64,000 bases of DNA from Paralithodes platypus. Its lineage: Eukaryota; Arthropoda; Malacostraca; Decapoda; Lithodidae. The position numbers and the translations under genes were made by a program. Shown here one piece after another: positions 1 to 11,244 of the stretch; the stretch's first letter is position 1, and every line of letters starts with the position of its first letter. The stretch spans positions 59,228,407-59,292,406 of the forward strand of contig CM064502.1 in assembly GCA_032716605.1 (NCBI GenBank), given 5' to 3'. The notes beneath the pieces are model-generated. The model saw nothing but the letters and a program-made list of their open reading frames with translations. It was not told the DNA's origin and searched no databases.

Positions 1-75
1 ACATGTATTTGTTGATTTCATTAATTGCGTTTAGAAGTAAAGTCGGTTGGTGAAGGGAACATAATAATGAATACA
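1..75 (+). repeat. tail fragment of tRNA-like SINE family
   Basis: The first 75 bases resemble the segment that follows the tRNA-like head of the SINE in the 328-bp repeat near 41.3 kb: a TTTCATTAAT block, then a GTTGGT block, then GGGAACATAATAAT. Only the tail is present and the head would lie left of the window. Confidence 0.5.
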
Positions 76-122
76 ATCGTCTAATAATCGTCTAATAATC
101 GTCTAATAATCGTCTAATAATA
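72..122. repeat. 11-bp tandem repeat
   Basis: About four to five copies of an 11-bp unit (GTCTAATAATC). The motif resembles the TCGTCTAATAATAGCC end of the hairpin MITE family seen many times later, so it probably expanded from such a copy. Confidence 0.8.
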
Positions 123-253
123 ATGGCCAGAAAACATAAAAGAAACACGAAGCCGGATCCGTCTCACCGCTCCTCAATTTTCCGTCTATGGTTGAGAAAT
201 AATTAAACCATTCCGACCCCATCAAGACCTCTGCCTAGCCTGTCTTTGATGTA

Positions 254-365
254 TTACTCTTATATGAGGGGAGGTAGTGGGTTTATTTCCGGATCCCCCC
301 CCCCCCTCCTTCTCCCTCGTCTTTAGCCCCATTGGTATGAGATTGTAGGATTTTCGCCTCTAACT
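254..365 (-). mobile_element. fragment of TTAAGGGG MITE
   Basis: The 3' end of the roughly 335-bp MITE described at 45364-45699, in inverted orientation: GAGGGGAGGT, a C-run, CTCCTTCTCCCTC, then TTTAGCCCCATTG. The rest of the element is missing. Confidence 0.55.
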
Positions 366-369
366 TTTA

Positions 370-541
370 ATCTCGAACGCACAAACACTCATTTTCACAC
401 ACACGTATACTCACTCACACACACACACACACTCACACTTACTCGCTCGCACATACACACACTCACACTCTCTCTCTCTCTCACACTTTCAATCTCACAC
501 GCATACACTCATATACTCTTTCTCTCACACACACACACACA

Positions 542-598
<57 letters not shown>
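370..598. repeat. CA and CT microsatellites
   Basis: Interleaved (CA)n and (CT)n tracts, ending in an uninterrupted CT run of about 55 bases before 598. Confidence 0.95.
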
Positions 599-599
<1 letters not shown>

Positions 600-601
<2 letters not shown>

Positions 602-1170
602 TCCAGTTCTTGCCTCACTTCATCCATCTATCTTGACTCCTATTCATCCTTCCTTCCCTCTTCCTGTTTTCCTTCCTTCCTTCTTCCTGTTTTCCTTCCT
701 TCCTTCTTTCACATGTCTTCTTTATCTTCTTTCTTCCTTCATTCCTTCTTTATTTGTCCTCGTTCCCTTCCTTCCTTTTTTAGTTACTTACTTCCTTCTT
801 TTTCCCTTTCTTTATTTGTTTTCTTTCTTCCTTCCATCTTTCATATTTCTTCTCTTCCTTCTCTTTCTATCTTCCTTTCTTTCTTCCTTTTTTTCTTTCT
901 TTCTTCTTTCATTCCTTCATTTTTCTTACTTCTTCTCTTGCTTCTCTTTTTATCTTCCTTCGTTCCTTCTTTATTTTGTTTCCTTCCCTCTAGCCTCCTT
1001 CATTAATTTCTTCTTTCCTTCCTTCCTTCTATTTTTTACTTCCTCCCTCCTTCACTTCCTTCGTTTATTCTGTCGTTCACTCCTTCCTTCGTTCCTTCCT
1101 TCTTTAGTTTGTTTTTCCTCTTAACTTCCTTCATCTATTTCTTCTTTTCTTCCTTCCTTCCTTCTATTGA
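600..1170. repeat. TTCC-rich polypyrimidine tract
   Basis: About 570 bases of imperfect TTCC/TTCT repeats. The long open frames here encode only Phe, Leu, Ser and Pro and are products of the repeat, not genes. Confidence 0.9.
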
Positions 1171-1198
1171 AAATAAACTTCTATCACTCACACACGAC

Positions 1199-1350
1199 TA
1201 GATTAATCGAGCTAATATTTATACCATTTGGAAAGGGTCAGCTAACGAATCAGTGTGGAAATTTACAGCCCATTAACTGTAGCCCTTTTTGAGTTACAGA
1301 GGTTAAGAGTCATGATTTCTGGACTACCTATTTAGAAAAGGGCATAGGTC
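1199..1350 (+). repeat. dispersed repeat A, copy 1
   Basis: Shares an ordered set of blocks (AATCGAGCTAAT, CATTTGG, GTGTGGAAATTTACAGCC, TTTTTGAGTTACAGAGGT) with 38095-38245, and partly inverted with 4426-4600. Probably an old transposon fragment. No coding content seen. Confidence 0.5.
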
Positions 1351-1375
1351 ATCAGCGTATATCAGTTCCAAAGAG

Positions 1376-1795
1376 AGCCTAGTTCTGAAATCTCCAAAAA
1401 AACATCACAAAGAGTGGAGGGCTTAACACAGAGCCCTGTTGGACTCCAACACTAACTCTAAACTCCTTACTCAGTACACCTTTCACCCTCACTGCCGTTC
1501 GTGAGTCCTCGTACATCTTCATGATCACACACACCAGCCACTCCTCTATGCCTAGTTTTCCCCTAGCCCACTGCACAACTAAGGCCTTCTCCAGGTCTAC
1601 AAACATAAGATACTGATCCCTATTTGTATACACCTGTATGACTATGAAGACAGCATTGGTTGTACCACATCCTGGCAAGGCACTAAACTGCTTATCTATA
1701 GAATTGATTTCCCTTATCATACCTTCAAAGACTCTCACCTAGACTTTCAAGACTTGGTCAAGTATTGTCATGCCTGTATAATACCCCCTCGTAAG
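1376..1795 (-). pseudogene. LINE reverse-transcriptase fragment (relic)
   Basis: Minus-strand translation gives a decayed non-LTR reverse transcriptase: an FSALPGCGTT segment, then FVDLEKAL (motif A, the aspartate of FVDLEKAFD), then a GIEEWLV...MYEDSRTAVRVKG block, then VGVQQGSVLSPPLF (motif B). Block order and wording match RTE/L1-like LINEs of marine invertebrates. About 120 codons stay open between 1738 and 1379. There is no motif C (F/YADD), so the catalytic domain is cut off at its 3' side. This is a dead 5'- and 3'-truncated piece with no endonuclease nearby. A different LINE family supplies the larger elements at 17, 23 and 36 kb. Confidence 0.75.
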
Positions 1796-1817
1796 CCCAT
1801 TACAGATTATGACTCCT

Positions 1818-1989
1818 TATTAATAGAGTTAGGTAGCTCCATGACTATTAATAGAGTTAGGTAGCTCCATGACTATTAATAGAGTTAGGTAGCTCCATGA
1901 CTATTAATAGAGTTAGGTAGCTCCATGACTATTAATAGAGTTAGGTAGCTCCATGACTATTAATAGAGTTAGGTAGCTCCATGACTATT
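1818..1989. repeat. 28-bp minisatellite
   Basis: About six near-identical copies of a 28-bp unit containing AGAGTTAGGTAGCTCCATG. It starts directly upstream (minus-strand sense) of the LINE relic. Confidence 0.9.
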
Positions 1990-2739
1990 CTCCCTCCTAT
2001 GTCACCTGAGGCATTTATCATCTGAGTGACAATGTTGCTATTACTCCTGGTACTATTATAGACACATTGGCTATTTTTTCCTGTGGCCCCTTTCTCAAGA
2101 CGTTTGGTCCCCTCCGAGTGGATGCTGTGATGGCCGAACATGTCCCAGGAGGGCGGGGGTTAGGGAATCATGCATGGGGGGAGAGTTACAAGGAGTTACA
2201 TGGATATACGGGCCACACAGACCTTACTAGGTGGTCAGAACTTATATCTAGTAGGGATAGCAAACCCGATAGTAAGAGAAAGTGGAATGAGAGAGAGAGA
2301 GAGAGAGAGTGATGGTGTAGAGTGTATAGGGAAAAGAGAGAGTGAGTTACGAGCAAGGCATAGAACACCATTGAGAGAGAGTGTGTGTGTGTGAGAGAGA
2401 GAGTGTGTGTGTGTGTTTGTGTGAGTTACAAGCTAGGAATAGGATAGCAGAGAGAGAGAGAGAGAGAGACTGAGATGTGGGGGATGATGTAAAAAAAACG
2501 GGGTGAGGGTGAGAGTGAGTTACAAGCAAGGAGAGAGATACAAGGAGTTACAAAGAGTAGTTAGTGTCTCAAGACCTTGCGGCTCATTCCAAGGAGATAA
2601 TGCAAATGAAAAGATGATATATTACATGTGAAAAATTATCTAGCTTAAACTTAAAATTATGATTCTATATTTTATTATTATTGAGAGTAAATATATTGCT
2701 TTAATCCATACTGCCAAAACCATTTAGTATTTTAAATGT
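1990..2739. other. unassigned, short GA/GT simple repeats
   Basis: No gene recognised. It holds short (GA)n and (GT)n runs at about 2290-2310 and 2385-2470, and ACTAGGTGGTC-type fragments that recur near 4.35, 10.35 and 11.03 kb. Confidence 0.6.
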
Positions 2740-2850
2740 TTCTGTTCGGTTTCTGTCTCGAGTCGGCCACCTCCAGCTAGGCTATGAGGTGTGTGCCCGA
2801 GCATATACAGTACATACATACATACATACATACATACATACATACATACT
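2740..2850 (+). mobile_element. LINE 3' end with CATA tail
   Basis: Ends like the element at 20465-20845: CTGTCTCGAGTCGGCCACC, a short variable part, then GCCCGAGCATATA, followed by (CATA)n. This looks like a severely 5'-truncated retroelement tail. Confidence 0.6.
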
Positions 2851-2986
2851 GATGAACAACATTAGGCCAAGGACAGATCCGTGCTGTAAACCAGATGTGA
2901 TAAGAAGCCATTCCGGAAAAAAATAATATTAATAATATGATCACAAATCGCAGCTTTATGTCTGCTTGCTACCTAATATTCTATCC

Positions 2987-2989
<3 letters not shown>

Positions 2990-3036
<47 letters not shown>

Positions 3037-4030
3037 AAAGAGAGGGATAGAGGAAATGAGATGCAGAAAGCAGTCATGGCAAGGAGGGAGAGAGTCGGGG
3101 AGAAGAAAGGGGTGAGGGGAGAAAGAAGGAAGGGAGAGAGAAAAGGAAGGAAAGGAGGAAGGAAGGAAGGGAGGGAGGAGGGAAGGGAAGGAGAGAGAGG
3201 GTTGAAGGAGGGAAGGGAGAGAGAGAGAGAAAGGAAGGAGGAGTACGGAAGGGAGAAATGAAAGAAGAGAGGGAGGAGGGAAGGAAGGAAAGGATGAAGG
3301 AAGGTAGGAAGGGAGGGAGAGAGGAGAGAATGTAGAGGAGAAGGAAGAGAGGAATGGGGGAGAGACGGGAGAGGAGAAATTAATGCGGGAAGGAAGGATG
3401 AGAGAGTGGAAGAAAGGAAGGGAGGGAAGGGTAAGAAGAAGGGAAGGAGAGAGAGAGGGTTGAAGGAGGGCAGGGAGGAAGGAAGGAAGAGGGAGAGAGA
3501 GAGAGGGCTGGCTTGCTCTCGCTCTCTCTCTCTCGCTCTCGTGTAAGTCCAGTATGTATATTCAACCTTTATTTTCTTCTCTTTCACCTCCTCCTAAATC
3601 TTCCTTTCTTCCTTCTTTCCTTCCTTCCCTCCCTCCCTCCCTTCTTTCCTTCCTTCCCTCCCTCCATCTCTCCCTTCTTCCTTCCTTCCTTCCTTCATTT
3701 CTTTCTTTTGCTTTCCTTCTTTCTCTCCTTCCTTTCTTCCTCTCTGTTTTCTTATATCTTCCTTCCTTCTTTCTTTTCCTTCTTACTTTCTTTCTTTCCT
3801 TCCTTCTTTCCTTCCTTCCTTCCTTCCTTCCTTCCATCCTCTATATTTCCTTCCTTCCCTCTTTCCTTCCTTCCTCCCTTCCTTCCTTCCTTCCTTCTCT
3901 CCCTCCAACACCACTCCTCTCTCCAATCTCTCTCGCTCTCATCTCTCTCTCTCTCTCTCTCTCTCTTCCTTCTCTTAAATCTCATTCCTTCGTTCCATCC
4001 TTCCCTCCCTCCCTCCCTCCACCACCACCA
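2990..4030. repeat. purine tract followed by complementary pyrimidine tract
   Basis: 2990-3510 is almost pure purine (GA, GGAA, GGGA units). 3515-4030 is almost pure pyrimidine (CT, TTCC, CCCT units). The two halves are broadly complementary, so a large imperfect hairpin is possible. The long frames here are repeat translations. Confidence 0.85.
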
Positions 4031-4039
4031 CCACCACGA

Positions 4040-4330
4040 GCTAGCACACTTTATGGGAAGGAGGGAGGTGGGGGGGGGGGAGTTAGAGAGAGAGGGGGGG
4101 GGGGATGTGAGTTAGAGAGAGAGAGAGAGAGTAGGGAGGGGGGGGGGAGGTAGAGGTAGACTGAGTTAGAGGGTAAGAGGTGAAAGGTGAGAGAGAGAGA
4201 GAGAGAGAGAGCGTGAGTGAGTGAGTGAAAGAGAGAGTGTGAGTGAGTGAGTGAAAGAGAGAGAGAGTGAGAGGGAGGGGAATGAATATGTACTGTATCG
4301 TGTGTGTGTGTATGTGTGTGTGTATTACAT
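4040..4330. repeat. G-rich and GA/GT simple repeats
   Basis: G-runs of 9-10 bases alternate with (GA)n, then GTGA and GT repeats up to about 4325. Confidence 0.85.
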
Positions 4331-4425
4331 GGCTACACTGACTGCACAGAGCTTGCTATCCCCACTAGGCAGTCAGACAATAAAACTATAGTCCATTCAT
4401 TTTAGGTAGGCCAGAATTCGTAAAT

Positions 4426-4600
4426 CCTATCCTCTGTAACTCAAAAAGGCCTGGAGCAAATGGGCTGTACATTTCCACGCCTCTTCCTTGTCTGACTCTT
4501 CTCAAGTGGTAGTAATATTAGCTCGATCACTCAAGTTGTTTGTGAGTTATAGAGGTTATTGGTCAACAGTTTTGGCCTACTTATTTGGAACAGGGTATAG
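4426..4600. repeat. dispersed repeat A, rearranged copy
   Basis: Contains GTAACTCAAAAAGGC, AATATTAGCTCGAT and GTGAGTTATAGAGGTTA blocks shared with 1199-1350, partly in inverted order. Confidence 0.4.
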
Positions 4601-4666
4601 CATACGTATAGAAGCACCAGATAGATACATTTATAGATAGTTAATTATATAGATAACTAGATATAT

Positions 4667-4668
<2 letters not shown>

Positions 4669-4740
<72 letters not shown>
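4669..4740. repeat. (AT)n microsatellite
   Basis: A pure AT run of about 70 bases. Confidence 0.97.
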
Positions 4741-4744
<4 letters not shown>

Positions 4745-4960
4745 ACCTACACATACATACTTATATACTGTACATAAATACATATTAACTGTAATTCCTA
4801 TTCAATTAGCCCCAAGCTGACATACTGACGGACAGACTTGTGCTATCAATCATTCTAGCATAAACCCCTTGACTGAACATATAGTAATTCCTGAACGTAT
4901 TAGTGATCTCTTTGTTAATAAGGATATAGGTCATTGAACACAAACGGTCTAATTACTGAG

Positions 4961-5270
4961 CGATCATGGAAGATAATTTTTTCGGGACCTCCTTTCTCCC
5001 TCTTGTTTAGACCCACTAGTTTTGAGATTACAAGACGTTCGCCTAATTAGTTTTGCGTTTTAAAGGGCTTTCGTACCATTTAGGTGTCGATTTATTTGTT
5101 ATGTTTTTATCCTGGCGAGAGATGGCGAGTCTGCAATTTAGTAGGAACCGGCCTTTGGCCGGAATATTTTCCTACCGAAAAAATATACATAGATTTATCT
5201 CGAAGGTGTGTGTGTGTGTTATAGGTCCAGGGAGGAAACTGCCCCTCCCCCCTTTTTATAAAGACATTCA
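4961..5270 (-). mobile_element. degraded TTAAGGGG MITE, inverted
   Basis: Recognised by TTTAGACCCACTAG, AAGACGTTCGCC, CCATTTAGGTGTCGAT, GGCGAG, CGGCCTTTGGCCGG and CCGAAAAAATATACA in order. Its left terminus is eroded, and the right side runs into GT repeat and a GGTCCAGGGAGGAAAC variant end. Confidence 0.75.
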
Positions 5271-5316
5271 GAAACAAAGAGCAAAACAAAGCAAACTATA
5301 GCCATATATTGACAAA

Positions 5317-5318
<2 letters not shown>

Positions 5319-5394
<76 letters not shown>
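5319..5394. repeat. (AT)n microsatellite
   Basis: A pure TA run of about 75 bases. Confidence 0.97.
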
Positions 5395-5399
<5 letters not shown>

Positions 5400-5584
5400 C
5401 AAAACAGGACCCGCATTAGGGAGTTTTACAGACAAAAATCCTTGTCATAGATTTGTGAAAAGTGACATAGGAAGTTAAAGAAGAAAGCAGAGAGGGAGGA
5501 AGTGATACAGGAAGAACGAAAAGAAATAGGAGAAGGGTGGAGGAAATGAGAAGAAGAAGAAGAGCGGGTGTTATGTTAAGGATA

Positions 5585-6620
5585 TGGTTGACAAAGAGAG
5601 GGAGAGAGAGTGTGTGTGTGTGTGTGTGAGAGGGAGAGGAAGTGAGAGTGACTGTGTGAGAGAGTGAGAGTGAGTTAGACAGACAGACAGAGAGAGAGTG
5701 TGTGAGTGTGAGTGACTGTGTGATAGAGTGAGAGTGAGTTAGACAGACAGACAGAGAGAGAGTGTGTGTGTGTGAGAGAGTGAGAGTGAGTTAGACAGAC
5801 AGACAGAGAGAGAGTGTGTGAGTGAGAGGGAGAGGAAGTGAGAGTCACTGTGTGTGAGAGAGTGAGAGTGAGTTAGACAGACATACAGAGAGAGAGTGTG
5901 TGTATGAGAGGGAGAGGAAGTGAGAGTGACTGTGTGTGAGAGAGTGAGAGTGAGATAGACAGACATACAGAGAGAGAGTGTGTGAGTGAGAGGGAGAGGA
6001 AGTGAGAGTGACTGTGTGTGAGAGAGTGAAAGTGAGTTAGACAGACAGACAGAGAGAGAGTGTGTGAGTGTGAGTGACTGTGTGTGAGAGAGTGAGAGTG
6101 AGTTAGACAGACAGACAGAGAGAGAGTGTGTGTGTGTGAGAGAGTGAGAGTGAGTTAGACAGACAGACAGAGAGAGAGTGTGTGTGTGAGAGGGAGTGGA
6201 AGTGAGAGTGACTGTGTGTGAGAGAGTGAGAGTGAGTTAGACAGACAGACAGAGAGATAGAGTGTGTGTGTGAGAGGGAGAGGAAGTGAGAGTGACTGCG
6301 TATAAGAGAGTGAGAGTGAGTTAGACAGACAGACAGAGAGAGAGTGTGTGAGTGTGAGTGACTGTGTGTGAGAGAGTGAGAGTGAGTTAGACAGACAGAC
6401 AGAGAGAGTGTGTGTGTGTGAGTGACTGTGTGTGAGAGAGTGAGAGTGAGTGAGTTAGACAGACAGACAGAGAGAGTGTGTGTGTGTGAGTGACTGTGTG
6501 TGAGTTAGACAGACAGACAGACAGAGAGAGAGTGTGTGTGTGTGAGTGACTGTGTGTGAGAGAGTGAGAGTGAGTTAGACAGACAGACAGAGAGAGGGTG
6601 TGTGAGTTAGATAGCCAGAC

Positions 6621-6654
<34 letters not shown>

Positions 6655-6670
6655 AGCGAGAGAGAGAGGG
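5585..6670. repeat. compound GA/GT/ACAG array
   Basis: About 1.1 kb made of a loosely repeated composite unit (roughly 50-105 bases). Each unit has GAGAGAGTGAGAGTGAGTTA, (GACA)3-4, (GA)n, (GT)n and often GGGAGAGGAAGTGAGAGTGA. This is a higher-order repeat of microsatellites, not coding. Confidence 0.9.
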
Positions 6671-6739
6671 AGATATCTTTACCGTGTTGCATCATTGAAC
6701 AAGTATCCCCTCCCACCCCTCTTTTATAGGGGGTGAACA

Positions 6740-7126
6740 TAGTGTGTGTGTGGCTGTGTGTGTTGTTGCGTGTGTGTGTGTGTGTGTGTGTTTGAGGGTG
6801 TGGATGTGTGTGTTATGGTGGGAGTGTGTGTGTGTGTAGGTGTGTGTGTGGCTGTGTTTGTCTTTGTGTGTGTGTGTGTGTTCGTGTGAGTGAGTGTGTA
6901 TTTACCTATTTGTAGTATACAGGAGTTGAGCTGTTTAGGCTCGTATTGTCCCGCTTCCTGAGTTACAATTATCTAACTTTGCCTTAAAAATATGAATGTT
7001 TTTGCACACACCACTTCCTCTTCTAACTGATTCCATTTACTTATACTTCTGTAAGGGAAACTATACTTTCTCACATCTCCTTTGCATCTTGCTTTCATGA
7101 GAGTCTGAGTGTATGTGTGTGAGTGG

Positions 7127-7170
<44 letters not shown>
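6740..7170. repeat. GT-rich microsatellites
   Basis: (GT)n runs at 6770-6900 and 7125-7165, separated by about 180 bases of unique-looking sequence (6900-7085) with no recognised coding content. Confidence 0.9.
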
Positions 7171-7242
7171 ATGAGAGAGAGTGAAGGAGGGAACTGATAT
7201 ATTTGCATTTGTAACTCTAACTTCTTCTGCTACTCAATCTTA

Positions 7243-7350
<108 letters not shown>

Positions 7351-7574
7351 TTATTTTGTTCTTTCTTTAACACTGTCAATAATGGTGTGGAAAAGTCTAC
7401 GGGAATTACATTACATGTTTTAGCATCAGTTTTACTTGGAACATAATTTCATCAGATGTTATATAAATCGTTTGTTTTTGTTTTTCTTCAGGAATGCAAA
7501 CTTAAAAATAGGACTTATGATATTTGCTTGCTGGAATATGCATCTAATTTTACAATAGTCCTTTTTTGTCCATT

Positions 7575-7875
7575 TAAAGGGAGGTGGGTCGTTTTTCTGA
7601 TCCCCCTTCTTTCTCATGTTAAGTCCCGTTTGTTTTCAGATTGTATGACGTTCGGCCCGTTAGTTTGGTGATTTTGAGACCTTTCGTTCCATTTCTTTGT
7701 CAATATTAAGATTTTTCGTGGCCCGCCTTTTTCTATCGACGTACACATTTATCTTGAGGGAGGGTCTTAAGAGGGGGGGGGGGGGGGGTGTTAAGGGGAG
7801 TGTGTGGCATTTAAGACACGAATGATAATAATTGTCTTTTAAGCTTGATGGAGGTCTAGGGAGGAATCTAGAAAA
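7575..7875 (-). mobile_element. TTAAGGGG MITE variant, inverted
   Basis: Contains GGGAGGTGGGTCGTTTTTCTG, CCCCCTTCTTTCTCATGTTA, GACGTTCGGCCCGTTAGTTT and ATCGACGTACACATTTATCT, a G-run, then GCTTGATGGAGGTCTAGGGA. It follows the same order as other inverted copies but lacks the CGGCCGAAGGCCGG centre. Confidence 0.75.
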
Positions 7876-8016
7876 AGAAAACGGGGCCCCTTCAGGTTTA
7901 ATTGACATGCTTCCACCTGGATATTTCAACTATTATTAAGGCTTAGTAGCGAACATGTTTGTGAATTATGAATTATGAAAACTTGACTTAAATATGATGG
8001 AGACACGTGGGATTAT

Positions 8017-8040
8017 ATATATATATATATATATATATTG
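8017..8040. repeat. short (AT)n run
   Basis: A TA run of about 24 bases. Confidence 0.9.
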
Positions 8041-8101
8041 CAACACGCGTATTTTTTACATGCTTTCTCTGTCTATCTATCTGTGATAAGGAATTTTAGT
8101 T

Positions 8102-8240
8102 TAACTATTACTCTTCAATAACTATTACTCTTCAATAACTATTACTCTTCAATAACTATTACTCTTCAATAACTATTACTCTTCAATAACTATTACTCTT
8201 CAATAACTATTACTCTTCAATAACTATTACTCTTCAATAA
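8102..8240. repeat. 17-bp minisatellite
   Basis: Eight head-to-tail copies of TAACTATTACTCTTCAA with no visible divergence, suggesting recent expansion. Confidence 0.95.
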
Positions 8241-8280
8241 CTCTGTAAATAAATCTTCTTATGAAATATAATTCTGACTG

Positions 8281-8427
8281 ACTGTCTATCTATCTATCTA
8301 TCTGTATGTCTCTCTGTCTATCCTTCTATCTATCTATCTATCGTTCTTTTATTCTTCCCCCCCCCCTTGGAATGCGTATCAATGTGTTTATCAATTATGC
8401 GTACAAACTACTATTTTAAAGTCTTGT

Positions 8428-8503
<76 letters not shown>

Positions 8504-8556
8504 ATCTTTCCCCTTTAACATACACTCCCTCTCTCTCTCTCACACACGCTGTTTTC

Positions 8557-8605
<49 letters not shown>

Positions 8606-8610
8606 TCTCT
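8281..8610. repeat. CTAT and CT microsatellites
   Basis: (CTAT)n at 8285-8345, (CT)n at 8431-8500 and (CT)n at 8558-8602. Confidence 0.95.
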
Positions 8611-8639
8611 TATGCAGAAATAAAGCGATTTGGTCTGTG

Positions 8640-9114
8640 TGGTTGTGTGTCTCTGTCTGTATGTATGTATGCATTTATGTCTGTATGTATATAAGTCTGT
8701 GTGAATATCTGTATGTCTGGCTGCATGTATGTGTGTATGTCGGTGTGTATTTATGTGTGTATGTCTGTAAATAAAGTCTGTCTGTACGTCTGGGAGTATG
8801 TATGTATGTATGTATATAAGTATGTGTGTATGTCTGTAAATAAAGTCTGTCTGTATGTCTGTAAATAAAGTCTGTCTGTATGTCTGAGTATGTATGTATG
8901 TATGTATGTATATCTGTATATGCAGTATATCTGGTTGTATGTATGTATGTATGTATGTAATTCTATCTGTCTGTCTGTCTGTATGTATGTTTAGTCTGGG
9001 AGCGTCTATATAACCACTTAACACTATCAGATCCGACGGTTTTATTATTATTGAGGATTTTGCTTGTTTCGGCCATTTTCCAGCGATGTATTTTACTTTG
9101 TCCCCCCCCCCCCT

Positions 9115-9185
<71 letters not shown>

Positions 9186-9256
9186 GAGAAAACGCGAAAA
9201 CAAAAAGAGTTGGAGAGAGAGAGAGTGAAGTCAAGAGTGTGAGTGACAGGAGAGAG

Positions 9257-9287
<31 letters not shown>

Positions 9288-9290
9288 CAG
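8640..9290. repeat. TGTA-rich and GA/GT repeats
   Basis: Imperfect TGTA/TCTG repeats at 8640-8990 include several TGTCTGTAAATAAAGTCTG units. A (GA)n run of about 60 bases lies at 9120-9181 and (GT)n at 9258-9286. The 261-codon minus-strand frame over this region reads tandem repeats only. Confidence 0.9.
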
Positions 9291-9309
9291 TGAGGCACAT
9301 ACATATTGT

Positions 9310-9450
9310 ACATGAATGAATTGCGAGTGTGGCTTCTTTTAATTATCAGATGAGTTAACCACTGCATTGGAAACTACACTTGTAATTCAGTCATGGGCAT
9401 TATGTATTACCGTGTATAAGATCACGGAGAGGAACAGAACTTATGTGGTC
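9310..9450. repeat. left arm of diffuse inverted repeat
   Basis: ATCACGGAGAGGAACAGAAC followed by TTATGTGG is the reverse complement of sequence at 10664-10697. GAATTGCGAGTGTGGCTTCT recurs as a direct, diverged copy at 10724-10743. Confidence 0.55.
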
Positions 9451-9461
9451 AACTGTACCCT

Positions 9462-9535
9462 TTGTCTCTATCTATCTATCTATCTATCGATCTAAATATC
9501 TATATATATCTCCATCCATCTATCTATCTATCTAA

Positions 9536-9571
<36 letters not shown>

Positions 9572-9617
9572 GCCTCCCTCCCTCCCTCCCCTCTCTCTCT
9601 CTCCCTCCCTCCCTCCT

Positions 9618-9654
<37 letters not shown>

Positions 9655-9780
9655 GCCTCCCTCCCTCCCCTCTCTCTCTCTCTCTCCCTCCCTCCCTCCC
9701 TCCCTCCCTCCCTCCCTCCCTCCCTCCCTCCCTCCCTCCCTCCCTCCATCCATCCCTCTATCTATCTATCTATATCTATG
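9462..9780. repeat. CTAT and CCTC microsatellites
   Basis: Alternating (CTAT)n and (CCTC)n blocks, each repeated twice as a larger module. Confidence 0.95.
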
Positions 9781-10119
9781 TTTGTCTATCTTTCCATGTG
9801 TCATCCTTTTCATATATTCTAACTTTTTCGCATTCCATATTTAATCTTTCATGCATTTCAATATTTTCTCTCAGCACATTTTCTTTTACTATTTTATTAA
9901 TTTCGATGGTGTACTTCAATATTTTGTGACATCTATTATTATCTCTCTTTATCTATCTTTTTATAAATCAATCTATTTTTCTATCTGTCTATCCATCTAT
10001 CTGTCCTTCTAACTTTGCATCTATTAATCTATCTATCTATCTATCTATTTCAACACATTTTGTATATTATATTTTACTACATAAAATCGCAATCCATCAA
10101 ATTCATAATATCAATCTTA

Positions 10120-10120
<1 letters not shown>
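9781..10120. other. AT-rich, no gene seen
   Basis: AT-rich sequence with a few CTAT units at 10020-10050. No coding or element signature recognised. Confidence 0.6.

Positions 10121-10172
<52 letters not shown>
10121..10172. repeat. (CT)n microsatellite
   Basis: About 50 bases of CT. A (GATA)n run follows at 10291-10315. Confidence 0.95.
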
Positions 10173-10175
<3 letters not shown>

Positions 10176-10319
10176 TCTCCCTAAATTAAGTTGCTTGGGG
10201 TGTGTGAAATTAGGGAGAGCGAGTGTGATGTAGGTGGCTAGAGAGAGAAGGAGAGAGAGAGTGAGAATGAGAGAGACATACAGGTACAATAGATAGATAG
10301 ATAGATAGATAGATAGTTA

Positions 10320-10660
10320 CACAGAGTTACACATATACTCAGACCACACAGACATTGCGGTCCCTACTGGGTGGTCCGGCCTTAATACTACAAGACAGGG
10401 ACAGTTTATAGTAGAAGAATAGGACAGCCGAGTACAAGGCTTTCTCCCCACCCTCCGGCTAAAAAGCCGTACCGGAAAATAGGGTGAAGTGTAACCTTAT
10501 GAGTCAGGAAATGTTCACAAGGAAAGTTTTTATATAGGAGAGAAAGAAATTAGTTTTTATATAGGAGAGAAAGAAATAAGTCTGACAGGGAATTTACACT
10601 TACCTACTGAGAGGGGAGAGAGAGAGATATGTAATACTCATGTGTTTAATATATGTAGAT
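10320..10660. other. unassigned spacer
   Basis: No gene recognised. Contains a CCTACTGGGTGGTC fragment of a short dispersed repeat and a 29-bp direct duplication (TTTTTATATAGGAGAGAAAG) at 10528-10580. Confidence 0.5.
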
Positions 10661-10663
10661 TTG

Positions 10664-10765
10664 CCTACATAAGTTCTGTTCCCCTCTGTGATCTTATATA
10701 CAGAAATATAATACGCATGATTGAATTACGAGTGTAGTTTCTTATGCAGGGGTTAACTCATCTGA
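10664..10765. repeat. right arm of diffuse inverted repeat
   Basis: Pairs with 9310-9450. See that entry. Confidence 0.55.
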
Positions 10766-11207
10766 TTACTCAACTTGTAGGGACTCGTGGAGGACCGCGA
10801 GTGTCCACGAGTGTACTCGTCGTGACTCGTGGAATTTTGCACTCTCTGTCTCATTTTTGCCCAAGTGTCCACGACTATGGACTCGTGGACACTCGGGCTC
10901 GGGCATGTGTAAACTTCTTGTAACTTACACAAACACACACTCACACAACCTCTCTCTCTCCTGCTTTGCTATCTTTACCTTCCACTGTGTAGCAAATTCT
11001 ATGTTAGAATTAAGTCTGGACTGCCTAGTAAGGACCGCAAGGTATGGGCAGTCTGTGTATCTATGTAACTCTGTGTAACTCAGTATACCTTTTTCTCCCC
11101 GCCACCACCACCATTTTTAGCCTCTCATATTTCTCTGCGCCTGTCTGTCTTCTCCTCCAGATTATACTCTTCATTCTCCACCTTCCCCTCTTCTTCCTTC
11201 CTATCTT

Positions 11208-11244
<37 letters not shown>

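Noticed and set aside
600..4115. Long Ser/Phe/Leu/Pro and Arg/Glu/Gly frames
   Set aside because: They are direct translations of TTCC, CT, GGAA and GA repeats, occur in several frames at once and have no family similarity.
4669..5394. TATA promoters and origin-like AT tracts
   Set aside because: The AT runs are microsatellites with no gene start nearby and give no specific support.
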